Assembly: GCF_001949145.1 (NCBI RefSeq)
Contig: NW_019091367.1
Location: 1,620,575 to 1,684,574 of the forward strand
Origin: Acanthaster planci
Taxonomy: Eukaryota > Echinodermata > Asteroidea > Valvatida > Acanthasteridae
Direction of reading: 5' to 3'
Length of the DNA: 64,000 nt
A model generated the notes under the pieces. The model worked only from the letters and a program-made list of their open reading frames with translations, was not told the origin of the DNA and ran no database searches. The position numbers and the translations under genes were made by a program. Position 1 is the first letter of the stretch; the number at the start of each line of letters is the position of its first letter. Of the stretch, positions 1-12,819 are shown piece by piece.

Positions 1-988
1 TAGAACAGTCACGGACACTACATGTATACACCAACACAAAGTCATGGCGGCGACATGCTCAAAAGCAGCATAGACTAAGCCGAAGATTCCTTGATCTGGG
101 AGATCACAGATTGCAGGGCCTACACACTGATATGGGATGAACATGAAGATTTGCCGATTTATTGTCATTCAGATTTAATTCGAATCACATTGATAATGAT
201 CCCTGTAGTCGCAGGGGAGGAGGCAGCCAACGCTGCACCAGCCAGCGTGGCTTAAGGTTGACAAGACGCCATTACGAAAACCACCTTCTTCTTCCTCCCT
301 TTCCAAAACCAACCACTTCTTTTTCCTTTTCAACTCGTCTCTACCCGCCAAAAATCTAAGTCATGGCAGACAAATCCCTCTGCTGCATGGATACAGTTCT
401 ATTTTTAGATTAATTTGCATATTCAGCTGGCTACCTTTTGGCAATTGACTTTAACAATAAGTAGACGAGCGCCCTCTATTGGTCCAATTTGTGAATAATC
501 AAGCACTGATCATGATACATATTAATCGTTTATTTTATGTCCTTCACTGACACTGGTACTCTGAGTTACAGCATAATCGTTTTGGGTTGAAAATTCCTTC
601 ATTATACGTTTTTTCTGTAGGGTTTATCTTAAAATGTACCCCTTTGCCGCACTCAATTTCAACCTTGAGGTATTCTGCGGTAAACTGACCTGCCATCTTT
701 GTATGATTGTATATGTGTATTACTTGTTTCTTTGAAGATTTAATTAACACTTGTTTATCTGATCGTTCCTTACTGGATTTGTTATGTGAATTATTTTACA
801 TCTTAATATTTATTGTGACAGGAAAAGTCATTTTTTCGATTTGGTTCAACTTAAATGAATGATCCGTTCCTTTCTATTGATTTATCGATTAGAGACGGGC
901 CGACTGGCGGACCACTGTTTTCATGGAACTTCAGACTTGGCAGCACATTTTGACAGCAACACCAACCAGCCTAAAATTGTCCACTAAC
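1..988. other. Intron 2 of the - strand plexin (partial)
   Basis: AT-rich DNA with no exon-like sequence on either strand. The short open frames here show no recognisable protein. It should hold the start of intron 2 of the - strand plexin. Confidence 0.6.
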
Positions 989-1180
989 CTTCAACAACGA
1001 CCCTTGTGAAGTTCCGATGAAAGCAATGGTATGGTTCATTTCGGTGCTTGTAATGATCGATGACAGTCTTGAATCCTCTACTTGGAGCAATGGCATGGCT
1101 GTAACACCCTCGGGGTTACTGGCATACTTGTAACGTTTCTGTGTATCACACAGTACTGCTTGGATGTCATTGAGGGGTGA
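989..1180 (-). CDS. PLXN: - strand plexin exon 2: sema late blades
   Basis: Acceptor ctgtttacag|TCA, donor TTGAAG|GTTAGT, 64 codons, phase 0. Reads SPLNDIQAVLCDTQKRYKYA and MPLLQVEDSRLSSI, nearly the same as + exon 2. Confidence 0.92.
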
Positions 1181-3335
1181 CTGTAAACAGGATAAAAAAA
1201 TAATAAGTATTTTGGCCACAGGTATGTAGTTCCTTTTGTTAATGTGAATGCAGTTTCAATGATATCAGTTATCTCACAAATCTTTTCAATGAGCAAATTT
1301 TGTGTTCACAATGTGCACAAACCCCCACCCCATGAACAGTGTCTTCCTGAGATCTACACGTACATGTACAGCAATAGCATGCTCATTGGTTGGAAAATGG
1401 TCTTGCATTTGAATGACCAAAATATGTCAGATAGTTTTATCCCTTAAATGAGTCCCGTTGTTGCAAAAAGAAGCACTGTTCCTAAGTTCCCACCATGAAC
1501 TATTCATATGCCCAAAGTCCCTGTGAGTTCCTAATTACTAGCACTGAATACATTTTGGTTCAATAATAAACACATTTACCTGTAAGGCGACAGAGACCAA
1601 GTGATATAATTCAATGTCATGTCATGATACATGTACGTGTGTATGTGTCCAATGGAGGATCTTACCTCTCCCCCTTGCCAGGTATCCTGTGCTATGTAAA
1701 ACTTTGAATTTGTGTAGTTCATTAATCAGCTTTTGGTGCTCCTTGAAAAAATGTGTATGACCCTTGGTGCTAGACATTTACTGGGCTACACGTCTTTTAG
1801 AAGCACAAAAATCACTGGATGTTAAATGCAGCCGTTTCCTCAAATCATTTGAGATTTTTTACATACATGTACTAAAATATAAAAGTATCCATTTTCCCCC
1901 AAAATTTAAAGATTTCAAATTGCTGGTGAGGGCTACAATAAACGTGACCTGGGCATGCACACTGCAGGCAAGTGGTAAATAGATACAAATTACACAAGTA
2001 CTATTGCATTCACATCCCAGAAGATACTTCACTTTGTAAGCATCTCTAGTTTGCTTGCATCCTGGTACAGCGGTCACAAATGCCTCTTCAATCTCAGTCG
2101 TATTGAAAGCGTACAGAGCAGAAATATGTCCAGGGAGTCTATCTAGCGGAGCTTGGTTGGCAAGTGATTCCATTCGTGAATTTGTTTTGGTCGAGGCTGT
2201 TGTCAACCTGACCTAGACAAACATAAGGTTTTACGTGTTAATAAAGAGAAGTGGCAAACAGAAATAAACTTACTGTCCTGCATCTACTTCCCTGAAGATA
2301 CCCCACTTTGTAAGCATCTCCAGTCTGCACGCACCCTTGTACAGCCGTCATAAATGCCTCTTCAATCTCATTCATATTGAAAGCACACAAAGCGGAAGTG
2401 TCAGTAGGCGTGTCACTGCTTCCAATACTGGTTGCAAATACAGTAAATAGCATCTGGGATGACTGGGCGATTCCAAGAGATGTTGCCAAGTCTGGTCCGG
2501 CTTCTCCTAAGAAAGCAGCCTGGGCAAGGTTATAGGAACCAGATTCTTGACCGCAGCGTAGGATGATCTCACTGTATGAATCCAGGCTGGGACTGGTGTG
2601 ACAAACACGAACCAATTTAGAAACAAATGCAGAAGATCCGATTGTTTCTTGCTGAGCAGTGACAAAGTAGGTGAAATTGTTCAACGTAAAGCCATAAACA
2701 TAGCTAATGTCAAATGCCCGGCTTCGGTAATCTGAATTGAAACTTATTTTTGAGTCTTCATCAGATAAAAGTAGTCTCGGATCAGGAAGACTTTGATCCA
2801 AATCTCGTCTTGCAACGGGTGGAAATGTCCCATCCTCTGTATATGTGGATGCTACATAAAACCAGTCTCTTCCCCCAGGGCCAGGTGCAAGCACACCAAC
2901 AGTGGTCTTGCCTCTACCTGGAGATACTTCAACTACACTGCTTGCATTTACAACTGTCAGTTCAATTCGATCCCTCTGCTGACACCTCCCGTCATTATCA
3001 CTCCCACATGTGATCAGTCTATTTCTGGTGGGTTCAACAAAGAGGATCTTGTTTTCATTGGCACAGTCCTCTGCGTCAGGACAATCGAAGGCTGTGCTGG
3101 CGTTACTCAAAGGTACTAAATTCTCATCCAGTCGGTAAATTGAGTTCACTGCCCCAACGTAGATATCTGAGGGGCCATGGAAAGTAACATGGTTGAGTTT
3201 GGCGTTGGGATCTGGATGTGGGTTTGTGAAGGATGCCACCTCGTAGGCCGACAGCAGCCCCTGCTTTTCCGTGACAGCAAACGCAGAAGCACAGATCAAT
3301 GTGAGCACCAGTGATGTCGACCCAAACCAAGCCAT
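989..3335 (-). CDS. PLXN: Second plexin gene, 5' end only (two exons visible)
   Basis: Paralogue of the + strand plexin, transcribed in the opposite direction, so the genes are divergent with 16.8 kb between their start codons. Exon 1 is 3335-2274 (354 codons), exon 2 is 1180-989 (64 codons); both are open, end at good donors and have the same lengths and phases as in the + gene (exon 1 is one codon shorter). Only sema-domain sequence is visible. A counterpart of + exon 3 is not found in 1-988; since the + gene's intron 2 is 1529 bp, that exon may lie just outside the window. Whether this is a full receptor, a short sema-only product or a decaying copy cannot be told here, but the visible part shows no disabling change. 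Just upstream of the ATG, ttttaacag|ATAATGG resembles a splice acceptor, suggesting a non-coding 5' exon. Confidence 0.88.
2000..2130 (-). pseudogene. Dead partial copy of plexin exon 1 (3' end) inside intron 1
   Basis: On the - strand this stretch reads SALYAFNTTEIEEAFVTAVP and later DAYKVKYLLGCECN, a diverged copy of the last ~43 codons of exon 1 (ALCAFNMNEIEEAFMTAVQG). A conserved cysteine has become tyrosine, and the donor is lost: where the true exon has AGGACA|GTAAG, this copy has AATAGTACTTG. It is therefore unlikely to be spliced. It lies within intron 1 (1181-2273), so it is a local tandem duplication. Confidence 0.8.
2274..3335 (-). CDS. PLXN: - strand plexin exon 1: signal peptide and most of sema
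   Basis: Starts at the ATG at 3335 (MAWFGSTSL), with a hydrophobic signal peptide ending near AFAVTEKQG; donor AGGACA|GTAAGTT. From LSAYEVASFTNPHPD onward it aligns without gaps to the + exon 1 with about 40 amino-acid changes in about 325, counted by eye. Changes cluster in short loops (around VVNASSVVEV, TEDGT and FLGEAGPDLA). Signal peptides do not align. Confidence 0.92.
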
Positions 3336-4755
3336 TATCTGTTAAAAGGTCGAGGTTAAAATAACGTGTTATACAGTGTATCCCTTTTTAAATGGATGCA
3401 TAAAATGTAAATCATAAGGGTCAATTTGTCTTATCATCCTCAGATGACACTTTGAAGTATCATATTTATTTCCTTTGATACCTTCAAGGAGTCAGCATCT
3501 TTTATCATAATGGGCATTCACTACACGTGCAGTCAAATTAAACAGTTCAGGGAGCTATTACATTCAGTATATCTGACAAAGTCACGCACCATTGTCCACT
3601 GACTTACCAGGGAAATATGAGTCTAAATTCAAGAAACTATCGTCCCTTCTTAGTTTCTTATCATCCATAAAATATTCCTCAACCCCAACCTACCCAACCC
3701 CAATCCCAAAAGGTACCATTTCTGAAGCGCTGGCTCTTTCGCTTTTTTATTTTTAGTAGGAGGTGTTTGATTTTCCTCCGTCCTACACTGGATACACCAA
3801 ATGCCTTTTTGCTCTCAACTGACGGGCTGATATTACTTTCTGTACTCAAAATATTCTGGAAAAATGAATACCGGAATCGGAGCCTGCCGAGCGTGTGTAA
3901 CCCGACCGCCAAAGAGCAAAGGTTATGATCATTCTGGATGGTGTTAAGTGCAAATATCAATTGTTTCACATCCTGATTCTGCAAAGGCCTGAACAAGCGC
4001 ATTTATTACAGCTTGTGTTCTCATATCCCTGCTTGCTAACAAAAGGAAAAACAGCCAAAACTCAGTGCAGTCTTTTTAATAAAACATTGAGGCAAAACTG
4101 TCCCAGGTTTCAGGTCAGGGGCTGGCTCCAAAAGTGGTGCAGCGACGAGGCTTTTTTTTCTACAAAATGATCCACGCACGTGTGCTGGTATCAGTGTACT
4201 GGTGCAATCAACTCTGAAATAAACTGGTCCCTCACTATGTTGCCAGTACTGTTTAGAAAGGGTTTCCAACTTATAGATGTACACAGGACATAAGATCACC
4301 TTGTTTGTCTGGTTCCCATTATGTAAATGTATCATGACGTCATCTGAAAGAGTGTCCGACTAATGTATGGGGGCATAAATTTAAGGGACGCCTTTACTTT
4401 GCATATTTCTCAACCGTACCTATCTAAACTAGATAAAATTACTCTTTCACAGGATCTGGCCAATCAAGCAAGTTTGGCGGCTTTTGGACATCATACTATG
4501 TAAAATAAAACAAAAAACTTTGCTATTTTGCCGACGCACAGGTCTACCGCGTTGCGCACGCTGACCAGAAACCGGGGACTTTTTTGGCCTTGCGATTTTG
4601 TTTTTACGGAAGCCCAGTCATGCCACATACAAACAATCGTTAGGAAGCTAATTTGTTATGACAAATTACTTCTTCGTTATTACGGACTACTTATTCGTTG
4701 TAACGGATAAATAATCCTAAGAGTTATAATTCGTAATAACGGATTAGTAACACGG

Positions 4756-4918
4756 GCGATTCGCAATAGTGCGCCTCCAAGAGTTTGCAATGCGTTGGCC
4801 AATCACGACTTGCAAAATCTGTTGACCCTTTTTAAACGTGTACTGAGTCGACAGATTTAATGCATCGTGATTGGCCAACGCGTTACAAACTGTTGTAGGC
4901 GCATAATTTTGAATCGCC
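4756..4918. repeat. Foldback element, arms about 53 bp
   Basis: Left arm 4756-4808 and right arm 4865-4918 are inverted copies; shared blocks include TTGGCCAATCACGA and its complement, and GCGATTC / GAATCGC at the outer ends. The loop is about 56 bp. No transposase, so a small non-autonomous element (MITE). Confidence 0.7.
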
Positions 4919-7057
4919 GGTATTCGTAATAATGAATTAATTCCCCACATCTTATTTTAATTTTTTTTATTTGTGGCACGATTGGGCTCTCGTAGATTTT
5001 GGCATATTATTTGTTCAGGGAAGACCTCATATCGACGAACGCATACACGTATTTATTAAGGAATCATAATGTTACTGGACTACTAGCGCCAAAATTTTGA
5101 CCCTCGAAGTTCACTCGCACATTAAAGCTGACACTTTGTGTGTGGTTGTACATGAACCATTCAAGTGCAGCTTTTCGAAAGTATTTCACTGGGTAATGTT
5201 ATAATTATGGCCTCAAATGGCACAATCCAGGATTGTGACAATGTCGAAGCAAAACCAGACCATACCTTTACGTGGCAATGCGGTTGATAAACGTGTGGGA
5301 TAATAGTTGGGCGCACTTTCCATCGTTTTGTGTTATATGTAGTAAATCAAAATAGGTATTCTCAGAATGTGAAGAGAGAGATCTGAGCGCTGGTAAGAAA
5401 TATGCCTAATGAAAAGTGAAGACGACGTTCGTCACTATATCGTCTGCTTCCTTGCACTTTGGCTCTGTCGGATGACGTAACCGTTTCATGTTCCTTTTTT
5501 TGTGTGCCACCTTGAACAAGTTCCTAGTTATTTCTTTGAGGTCGTATTTCTTGTTAGGGCTCATGAAAACACACCACACAGCTTGTACGGGGTGCGACAC
5601 TGGTCCAGTATTCAGCATTCGTGGTGCAAACAAAATTGTTTCTGTTTATTGCACATATTTTTCATGGAAGCTAAAACATCCAAAAGAGAAATACCGTACC
5701 AGTCGTTCGTTGATACGAATGGCGGTAAAAACAAAAGCGAATCGCCGCCATAGGACGGAAACCCTACGGGGAGAAGACAATGATGGTCCACAACGACCAT
5801 TCTCATAATAGTTTAATTCATGTCTTACGTCGCTGCTTGAAAATACGTTTACGTAAGCTTCAAATTGACTCCTTCGTTAAATGTAACAAACTCGGGCTGC
5901 TTCTTTTCATAACTTCTTCGTAACTGTGAGACATTATAGGTTGGTTTCTTTTCACTTTGACCTTTGAAATAGCTTTATACATTAGAAGTACATTTCAACT
6001 GTAGTTGTGTGTACTTCGGGTTTGCCCACCAGTGCAAAGCAAGTCCAAAAGCCGCTTATATTTCCATATTATTCGTGATGAGTTGGCATGCACAAGAAGA
6101 CTCGTCGTGTAATGCTGACGACAGTGGCAATCATGGTAGCTTTAAGGTGCAAATAACTGTACACCAATGTACGTGTACGTGTAATGTATTACCTATCCGC
6201 GTCCACCCTTCCACAACTATTGGACATGAAAAATTTGAGGGGCCTCAACCCCCCCCTCCCGAAAAAATATTAGGATCTACCCCTTAGGAATCTGGTTATA
6301 AAGATGCAGAAGCAAAAACGATGCCATTATTTTTCCTTAGGTTTTTCCGCACATTTTCTTTTTTTTTTCAAATCCATACCTTGTTAACTTTAAAGTTCGT
6401 TTCAGCAAGCAGTGGCGCAGCCAAAGAGGGAATGCGCCCAACCAGCCGGATTCTTTCCCTCTTGCCCCAACCCGAACTTGGCTACACCATTGTCTAGAAA
6501 ACTGGAATGCACAAACTGCTACACACCAACTCCACCAAATACCGACAGTACGCCCATAAAATATCATCGACATTTTAATAAAGGTTTGTCTTCGAGCTCA
6601 TAGCCCTCTGCGTCCTCGCTTACCTTCCCACTTTTCTAACTTTGTTCGCCGACGATAGCAGTCAAAATGTGAATTTTCGGTATTTTAGGCTTGATCCCAT
6701 AGAATTCAAGTAAAATCTGAGAAGCCTATAATTTACCTACCTATCGGATACGTTGAACGGAATATACCACTTCAGTTAGCTCTTCATAGTGCTGTACATC
6801 AGCATATCAGTGTAGGTTTTTGACATAGCAATGTTCAGCAACATATGAGAAGCAGCTATAATTGCTTGTTTCGTACGCTTTGTCAGCTGCACGAGAAGTC
6901 AATTCCAATTACAAGGAAGTTTATCCTGAAAAAAGTTTTCAGTGTACGTGCATGCAATGGAGCTAAGTGATCATTATTTCCTTTCCTTTGTTTTATTTTT
7001 GGTTTGAAACTTTTCAGGTTTCCGTGACTGTGTTTCCTGTTATTATCAACAACACGA

Positions 7058-7937
7058 CAATAGGGGAAGGACACAAGAGTTCGAACTGCCCGGGCTGTAA
7101 CATCTGGCCAATTACCGCTTTCTAGCATGCCTGGTACGTCTATAGCAAGAGCGCAGCTAACGCTTGCTACGCATCATCTGTTCACAACCACGAAACCCCT
7201 TTGTACCCTATGATCGCCGCCGCAATCTGCATCCTTAAAACTTCGTGTACTGAGGTATTGGAAATTGAATATTCATGCCTTTGTTGGTGCTTGGTGGATC
7301 CCATGACAACATCAAATTTAATGCTTGTGCAGTTGCTTGCATTACGCAGTGTGCCCTAAATCTATACGTGCAGTCATTGCCCTTAATGAACTCTTTCTTC
7401 TGGAGTTATTTTGGGAATAAATTATCCAGTTGTGTTTTGTTTGAATCATTTTTATTGTCGCTTTTGTACAAAAGCGTATTTTATAAGATTTCACGATCAC
7501 TCCCTGTGATGAACTAGCGCATTTTGTTCCTAATGAACTAAGCTTTCCAGTAGTGAACGTTTTGTTGGCCAGTCTTAGCCAAATTTGTACCAAGTCTTTG
7601 AACACTGATGTATTGGACGGAGAAGAAAATTACAAACTTTGCATGGATAATGGAACAGTGTATCAAATTTTATAAATTTATTTAAGATGGCAAAAATAGG
7701 TCTAATATCGGGAATTTTTCTCTCTCTATTTCCTGGTCACATCGATAATTTGTATTTAATTGCCTGCAAAAAATACAATTATTGCTGGGATATTACTGGC
7801 CCCGCTTGTCCGGCTAAGATGCAGGCAGCAATAAGGTATTTTTGGAATGTTTTCCATTATTCATCGGACTCGCGGCGACCGTCATTAAAGACTTTGAAGT
7901 GCACGAGTTGCAACTCCTTCTGTGTCCTTCCTCAATG
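7058..7937 (+). mobile_element. Non-autonomous DNA transposon, copy 1 (about 880 bp)
   Basis: Ends carry an inverted repeat of about 30 bp (GGAAGGACACA near 7066; TGTGTCCTTCC near 7921). The body matches, in inverted orientation, the element at 8705-9584 over its whole length, for example the block around 7275-7320 against 9340-9380. No transposase frame is present; short open frames inside it are shared by both copies but resemble nothing known. Flanking duplication not visible for this copy. Confidence 0.75.
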
Positions 7938-8704
7938 GTCCACCCCTTCCACTTAGTTTGTGCGCATGCACTGAACTTCGGCAAAGCCGCGTTCACTTTC
8001 TGTTGTGTCGCCAGCCAGCACACGACTATACCGAAATCCAGGCGGAGATCTTCCACATTGTGTAAAAGTTTGTTGAATTGATTCTAGAGAAATTAAATCA
8101 GGCTGCCGATTTCATTTTGTTATTTCTTTCTTGTTAATCATTGGTGACATTTCTGAGAAAATTGGGTGAAAGATGTCTGTGCACGTTACATTTCCGAACG
8201 TAAAAAAAGGTATTTTAAAATCGAAATTTTGAACTGTTCTCCTGTTTTTCCACACCCGCTGCATATCATGGTAATTAAAAGAGTGTTTGAAAAAGGATAG
8301 CGTGTTATGGTTAAGCTATTGCAAATTGTCCTTGGTTAGTTTTATCAATTTCAATTTGGGCTCTCTGTCGATTGATGGTCGCCATGATAGCACGATTTGC
8401 ATGTACAGGTTTAAGTCCACTACTATGGATAAATGACTATCGTGTGCAAAAAACTATCAATTTGCAATAACTTGAAAATACATTTACTACCGATGTTTTT
8501 ATCAGGTCTTAATACACACGGCACTTTATGTCGTTTGTGTTAATAAACGAGAAATGGTTTTAAATGGGAATGACCGTGGACGTAGTTTCTTTCGAATCTG
8601 GTCGTGTTTATTATTTTAATGGATCTACCTATTAATGACTGATGCCTGATTGTCTAACAACTGCCCCCGCCCCCCCAAAAAAATCGTTCCGCCACCGGTG
8701 ATAC

Positions 8705-9584
8705 CATAGAGGAAGGACACAGAAGGAGTTGCAACTCTGGCACTTCAAAGTGTTCAATGATGGTCGCCGCCGAGTCAGACCAATAATATAAAACATTCAA
8801 AAAATGCCTGATTACTGCCTGCATCTTTAACAGCCGGACAAGCAGAGCCTGGAATATCCTAGCAATAGGCCCTACTAGTATATATTTGCTTGCAATTAAA
8901 TAAAAATTATTGCTGTGACAAGGAAATAGAGAGATAAAAATCCCTGATATTAGACCCATCTTTGCCATCGTAAATAAACTTTTTACATTCTAATACACCG
9001 TTCAATTATCCATACAAAATTTGTAAGTTTACTTTCCTCCGTCCAATACATCAGTGTTCAAAGACTTGGTACGAATTTGACTAAGACTTGCCAACAATAT
9101 GTTGACTACTGGGAAGCTAAGTTCATGAGTAACAAAATGTGTTATTTCATCAAAGGGAGTGGTCTTAAAATTTCATAAAATACGCTTTTGTACAAATGCA
9201 ATAATAAAAATGATTCCAACCAAACACAAACTCTTGTAAACAACCGGGCTATTTATTCCCAAAATAACTCCAGAAGAGAGACCTCATTAAGGGCAATGAC
9301 TGCACATATAGATTTAAATTAATTTTAATTTTGATTAAATTTGATGTTGTCATGAGATCCACCAAGCACCAACAAAGGCGTGAATATTCAATTTCCTATA
9401 CCTATTACCAGCCACAAATTGCAGCGGCGACCATAGGGTACAAAGGGGTTTCGTGGTTGTTAAACCGGTGGTGCGTGCGTTTGCAGCACTTTGGCTATAG
9501 ACATACCAGACATGCCAAAAAGCGGTAATTGGCCAGATGTTACAGCCCGAGCAGTTCAAACTCCTTCCGTGTACTTCCTCTATG
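8705..9584 (-). mobile_element. Non-autonomous DNA transposon, copy 2 (about 880 bp)
   Basis: Begins CATAGAGGAAGGACAC and ends GTACTTCCTCTATG, imperfect terminal inverted repeats. TGATAC lies directly before the left end (8699-8704) and one base beyond the right end (9586-9591), a likely target-site duplication. Same length as copy 1, opposite orientation, 767 bp apart. The two copies together form a large imperfect palindrome. Confidence 0.78.
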
Positions 9585-9639
9585 CTGATACTACGCCATA
9601 GGATTATGGTACTGTCATTGGTATTAAAGGGTGTCCTCC

Positions 9640-11645
9640 GCAAGATTGCCATATGATGCAAGATATGTGGGAAAGGGGGACCCCCCTCTATTGTGTCTTC
9701 TTTTGTGTCGATGGAATCTTTGGAATTCCTTTCAGATTTCTGAGAGGGGTGCAGTCATTTAANTTCTGGGGGAATGTGTTAGGCAACAATAGTCTAGCAC
9801 TATGAATATCAGCATCATGAATTTGCCGTTAATTTGCAATTTCACTGTGAAATTGTTTTTCCACTGCAACTTCATGGCAGTTCACATGATGAAAACACCG
9901 TGAAAATCATCCCGGATGTGACCCCTTGCCGACACCTTGAGGTCAAGTGAAAACACCGTAAAAATGCAGTGAGCCTATCAAGGGGACCTTCCTCATTAAC
10001 TTTGAGGTGGGGCTAATCTTTTAAATGCTTTACGGACCTATTATGTGAATCCCTCATAAAAAGTACCATTACCTGTCTTCTTACTGTGGTGGTGACAGGT
10101 GTAAATGTACACTGAACACCCCAATCACAGTGTTCGCATCCTTGCAATGTACTTGTAACCCCGGCCAGGTTGTTCATACACTACTTCATGGCCCGTAGCT
10201 GAATGAGAACATTGTAGGGACTTCAGCAAAACGACTTCCCACAAATTATGTCACCTCACAGAAACATTTATTTCAATTTTCTGTGATTATATGTGATTTA
10301 TATTTTATTTGCTTGAGTAGAGTTATACTCATGAATATTCTGGAAATTCATAATTCCCATGGCCATTTATGATTACTCATCGACAATTAAACAACAGTCA
10401 GCACCGAGTACACAATGTTATGCATGATGTTGGAGCAGAAAACATTAGTGCAAAAAAGAACGTTGAAATTTGGGGGAAGACGCGGACTAGTGAAAATTCT
10501 GCTTATGGACTAGTAAAAAGCCATCACTGCTGGCCCGGCTGGCAAGTGAGAAAAACGTTACGGGCAAACCCTGTCCATGCACGATGCTAGATTGGACAAT
10601 GATGTACACGCCGTTGCTATCCTCGCTCGCTCTGATGCTACATTGTCGGCTTTGTTATTCCACCACTTTGTATACAGTTTCACAGTCTTTTGGCAATTCC
10701 ATAATTCGATGTGGTAACTTCGCCACTCAATGTGCCTTTTGCCCACAAAAGTTGGAAATATTTATATGTCTCCTGTATGTGGTCAAGGGGGTGTTGTGAC
10801 ATCTAACACCAAGTTTCGTGGAATTTTATGAATCGTGTCACATTTTAGGGCTGAAAAAAAAACTTGTGTCCTTCCTCCATGGTTCTAAATAAGCAAAATG
10901 TGCTTATCAACTTTTCAGCTGCATCCGGCAAATTTGAGCCATCGAACGTGTATCCATCTCTTCTCACAGCTCAAAAAAGGAAATATCAATCCTGTCTTTC
11001 CCTCACAAAACACCTGCTTTACATTCACAACATGTGGAAAGAAAATTTTGTGGTTTTCACAAGTTCCATTCGCATTTCACTAGCACGGTTTCGAAAACAC
11101 GCACGCAACATTGCTTCATGGAAGGTTTCCGCTGGTTCCCGAAGGCCCACACCTAAACAGGGGTATTCAATCGCTCCTCTTGTTGGTAACTGCTGCGCTA
11201 ATTTCTGGCTGTCTATCACACTAATCTTTTATTACACTTTGACAGTTAATCCGCTGTTTTCACACCTTCCACGGTGGGAAGCTGGACTAGTGTACCGTTA
11301 TGAATAACAATAGGACCATAAGCTACCAATATGTTGACGTGAAAAGTCTGTGAAACTGTTGTGAGCTAATCCGCTCCCAAGCTGACTTTCCACCGTGAAA
11401 ACGGGCTTACATTGCCTTGACAAAAAATTCACGGTGATTTAATGGTAAAACTGCATTTTCACGGTGTTGAAAGTTCACAGTGAAAGTGTGTATAGGGATT
11501 GGACAGGTAAGGGGGGTACCCATCCGTCCCATATCTTGCCTGGTATAGGTGCAGTAGGCACAATAGCCTTTTGGTATACAGCTTGTGCATCACCTTGGGG
11601 GGGTCCCCCTTTCCCACATATCGTGCCTGGTATCAAGATTGCATT
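9640..11645. repeat. About 2-kb foldback element with long imperfect arms
   Basis: GATATGTGGGAAAGGGGGAC near 9662 is inverted at about 11605-11625 (GTCCCCCTTTCCCACATATC). Further in, AACACCGTAAAAATGCAG near 9953 is inverted as CTGCATTTTCACGGTGTT near 11450. The right end also carries a partial direct duplication (about 11515-11570 versus 11600-11655). A terminal motif of the 880-bp family, TGTCCTTCCTCCATGG, lies inside near 10867. One ambiguous base (N) at 9763. Confidence 0.6.
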
Positions 11646-12229
11646 GGCCTCGGGCAATATTAGGAAAGAATGACCCATCCTATATAGTGATTAATGCTGC
11701 ACGTAAACTTTTCATTCTGTGTGGCTCACTTCTTGGAATGGAACACCTTTGAAAAAATAATGACTGTATGACGTATAAAAGTTGAGTCATTATGTTTTGA
11801 AAGTTAATGTGCGACGTTTGAAAGTTAAACCATGGCATTAACCTGGTTGGCACAGTGCTTAAGAGAACGCGTTGAAGCGAGCTGTTTTTCCTGAAATGAA
11901 ATATATTTTGGGGCTCTAAATGTGAAACATTCAAAATTGATCTTTTCAAACAGGAAAGAACTTGAAAAAGGAATACATTTCGGCCCCGTTTCGAACAGGG
12001 GTTATTTTATTTAAAAGCCTCCTTATACTCCTGCTGTGAGATGGTGCGATCAGAGTCGTGTATTATAAAGAAAAGTTGCGAGATGAGTGTCACCATTGTT
12101 TGAAATATAGGTACTGGCAGGTGTATTAGTCAGCCGAGCCAGTGCACAGGACAGTTACATACAATCGCCGAACGCTCGAATGTACTCATATTGAACAGCC
12201 ATTTTTGCTTCCAAAATTCGAAACTGGCG

Positions 12230-12616
12230 CTATGCTCTTTTCATACATCTCTGCAGCCGATCAGAGTTGTAGAGACTAGCGTCAACTTCAGACTTCGTTT
12301 TGGAACCAAAATGGCTCTTCATTATGTGTGCAGTACTGCATGGTGTTATTGTGTGGTAACTTTCCATGTGCATGTATGCAGAATCCACCAATTTGGTTCC
12401 AACAGTTAAGACACTCATGTCGCTACTCATCGCCGCGCCGACCCATGCTTTTTGCCACCAACCGACAATCTCTCTCCGTGACGCGTGCGGCGCGCCGCTG
12501 TCCATGATGACGCCCTCTTGCAGCAGTTGGTTTGTGAATAAAGAGCAAAGTCTTGCTTGAGAATCCTTCCCATGAATCGTCGGCTTTTGTCTCAGGCTAC
12601 GACTACGCAAAAACAA
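12230..12616 (-). other. Unassigned open frame, 128 codons, CpG-rich
   Basis: Open frame on the - strand in a locally CpG-rich patch (12420-12550). It contains a helix-prone stretch (LFTNQLLQEGVIMDSGAPH) but matches no family I recognise, has no clear splice signals, and could be chance. Recorded because it is the longest non-repeat frame in the intergenic region. Confidence 0.15.
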
Positions 12617-12819
12617 TGAGATTAAATATTGTTGACCAAATCAGAGTCACAGTGTTAACTGATTCCTTGACAAAAACACGATTTTTTTCTTATCAATTGT
12701 TTGAAAATTTCTAACATACTGTGAATCCGTCAGTAACTTCTTGAACAAGTACTAAACATTTTGAAGATAAAAATTATCGCAACATTATCGCCAAACAAGA
12801 ACACGACGCGACGTGGCTA

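Noticed and set aside
7687-7956. Frame starting MAKIGLISG, shared by both 880-bp elements
   Set aside because: The shared frame is explained by the repeat itself; it is short, differs by frameshifts between copies and has no transposase motif.
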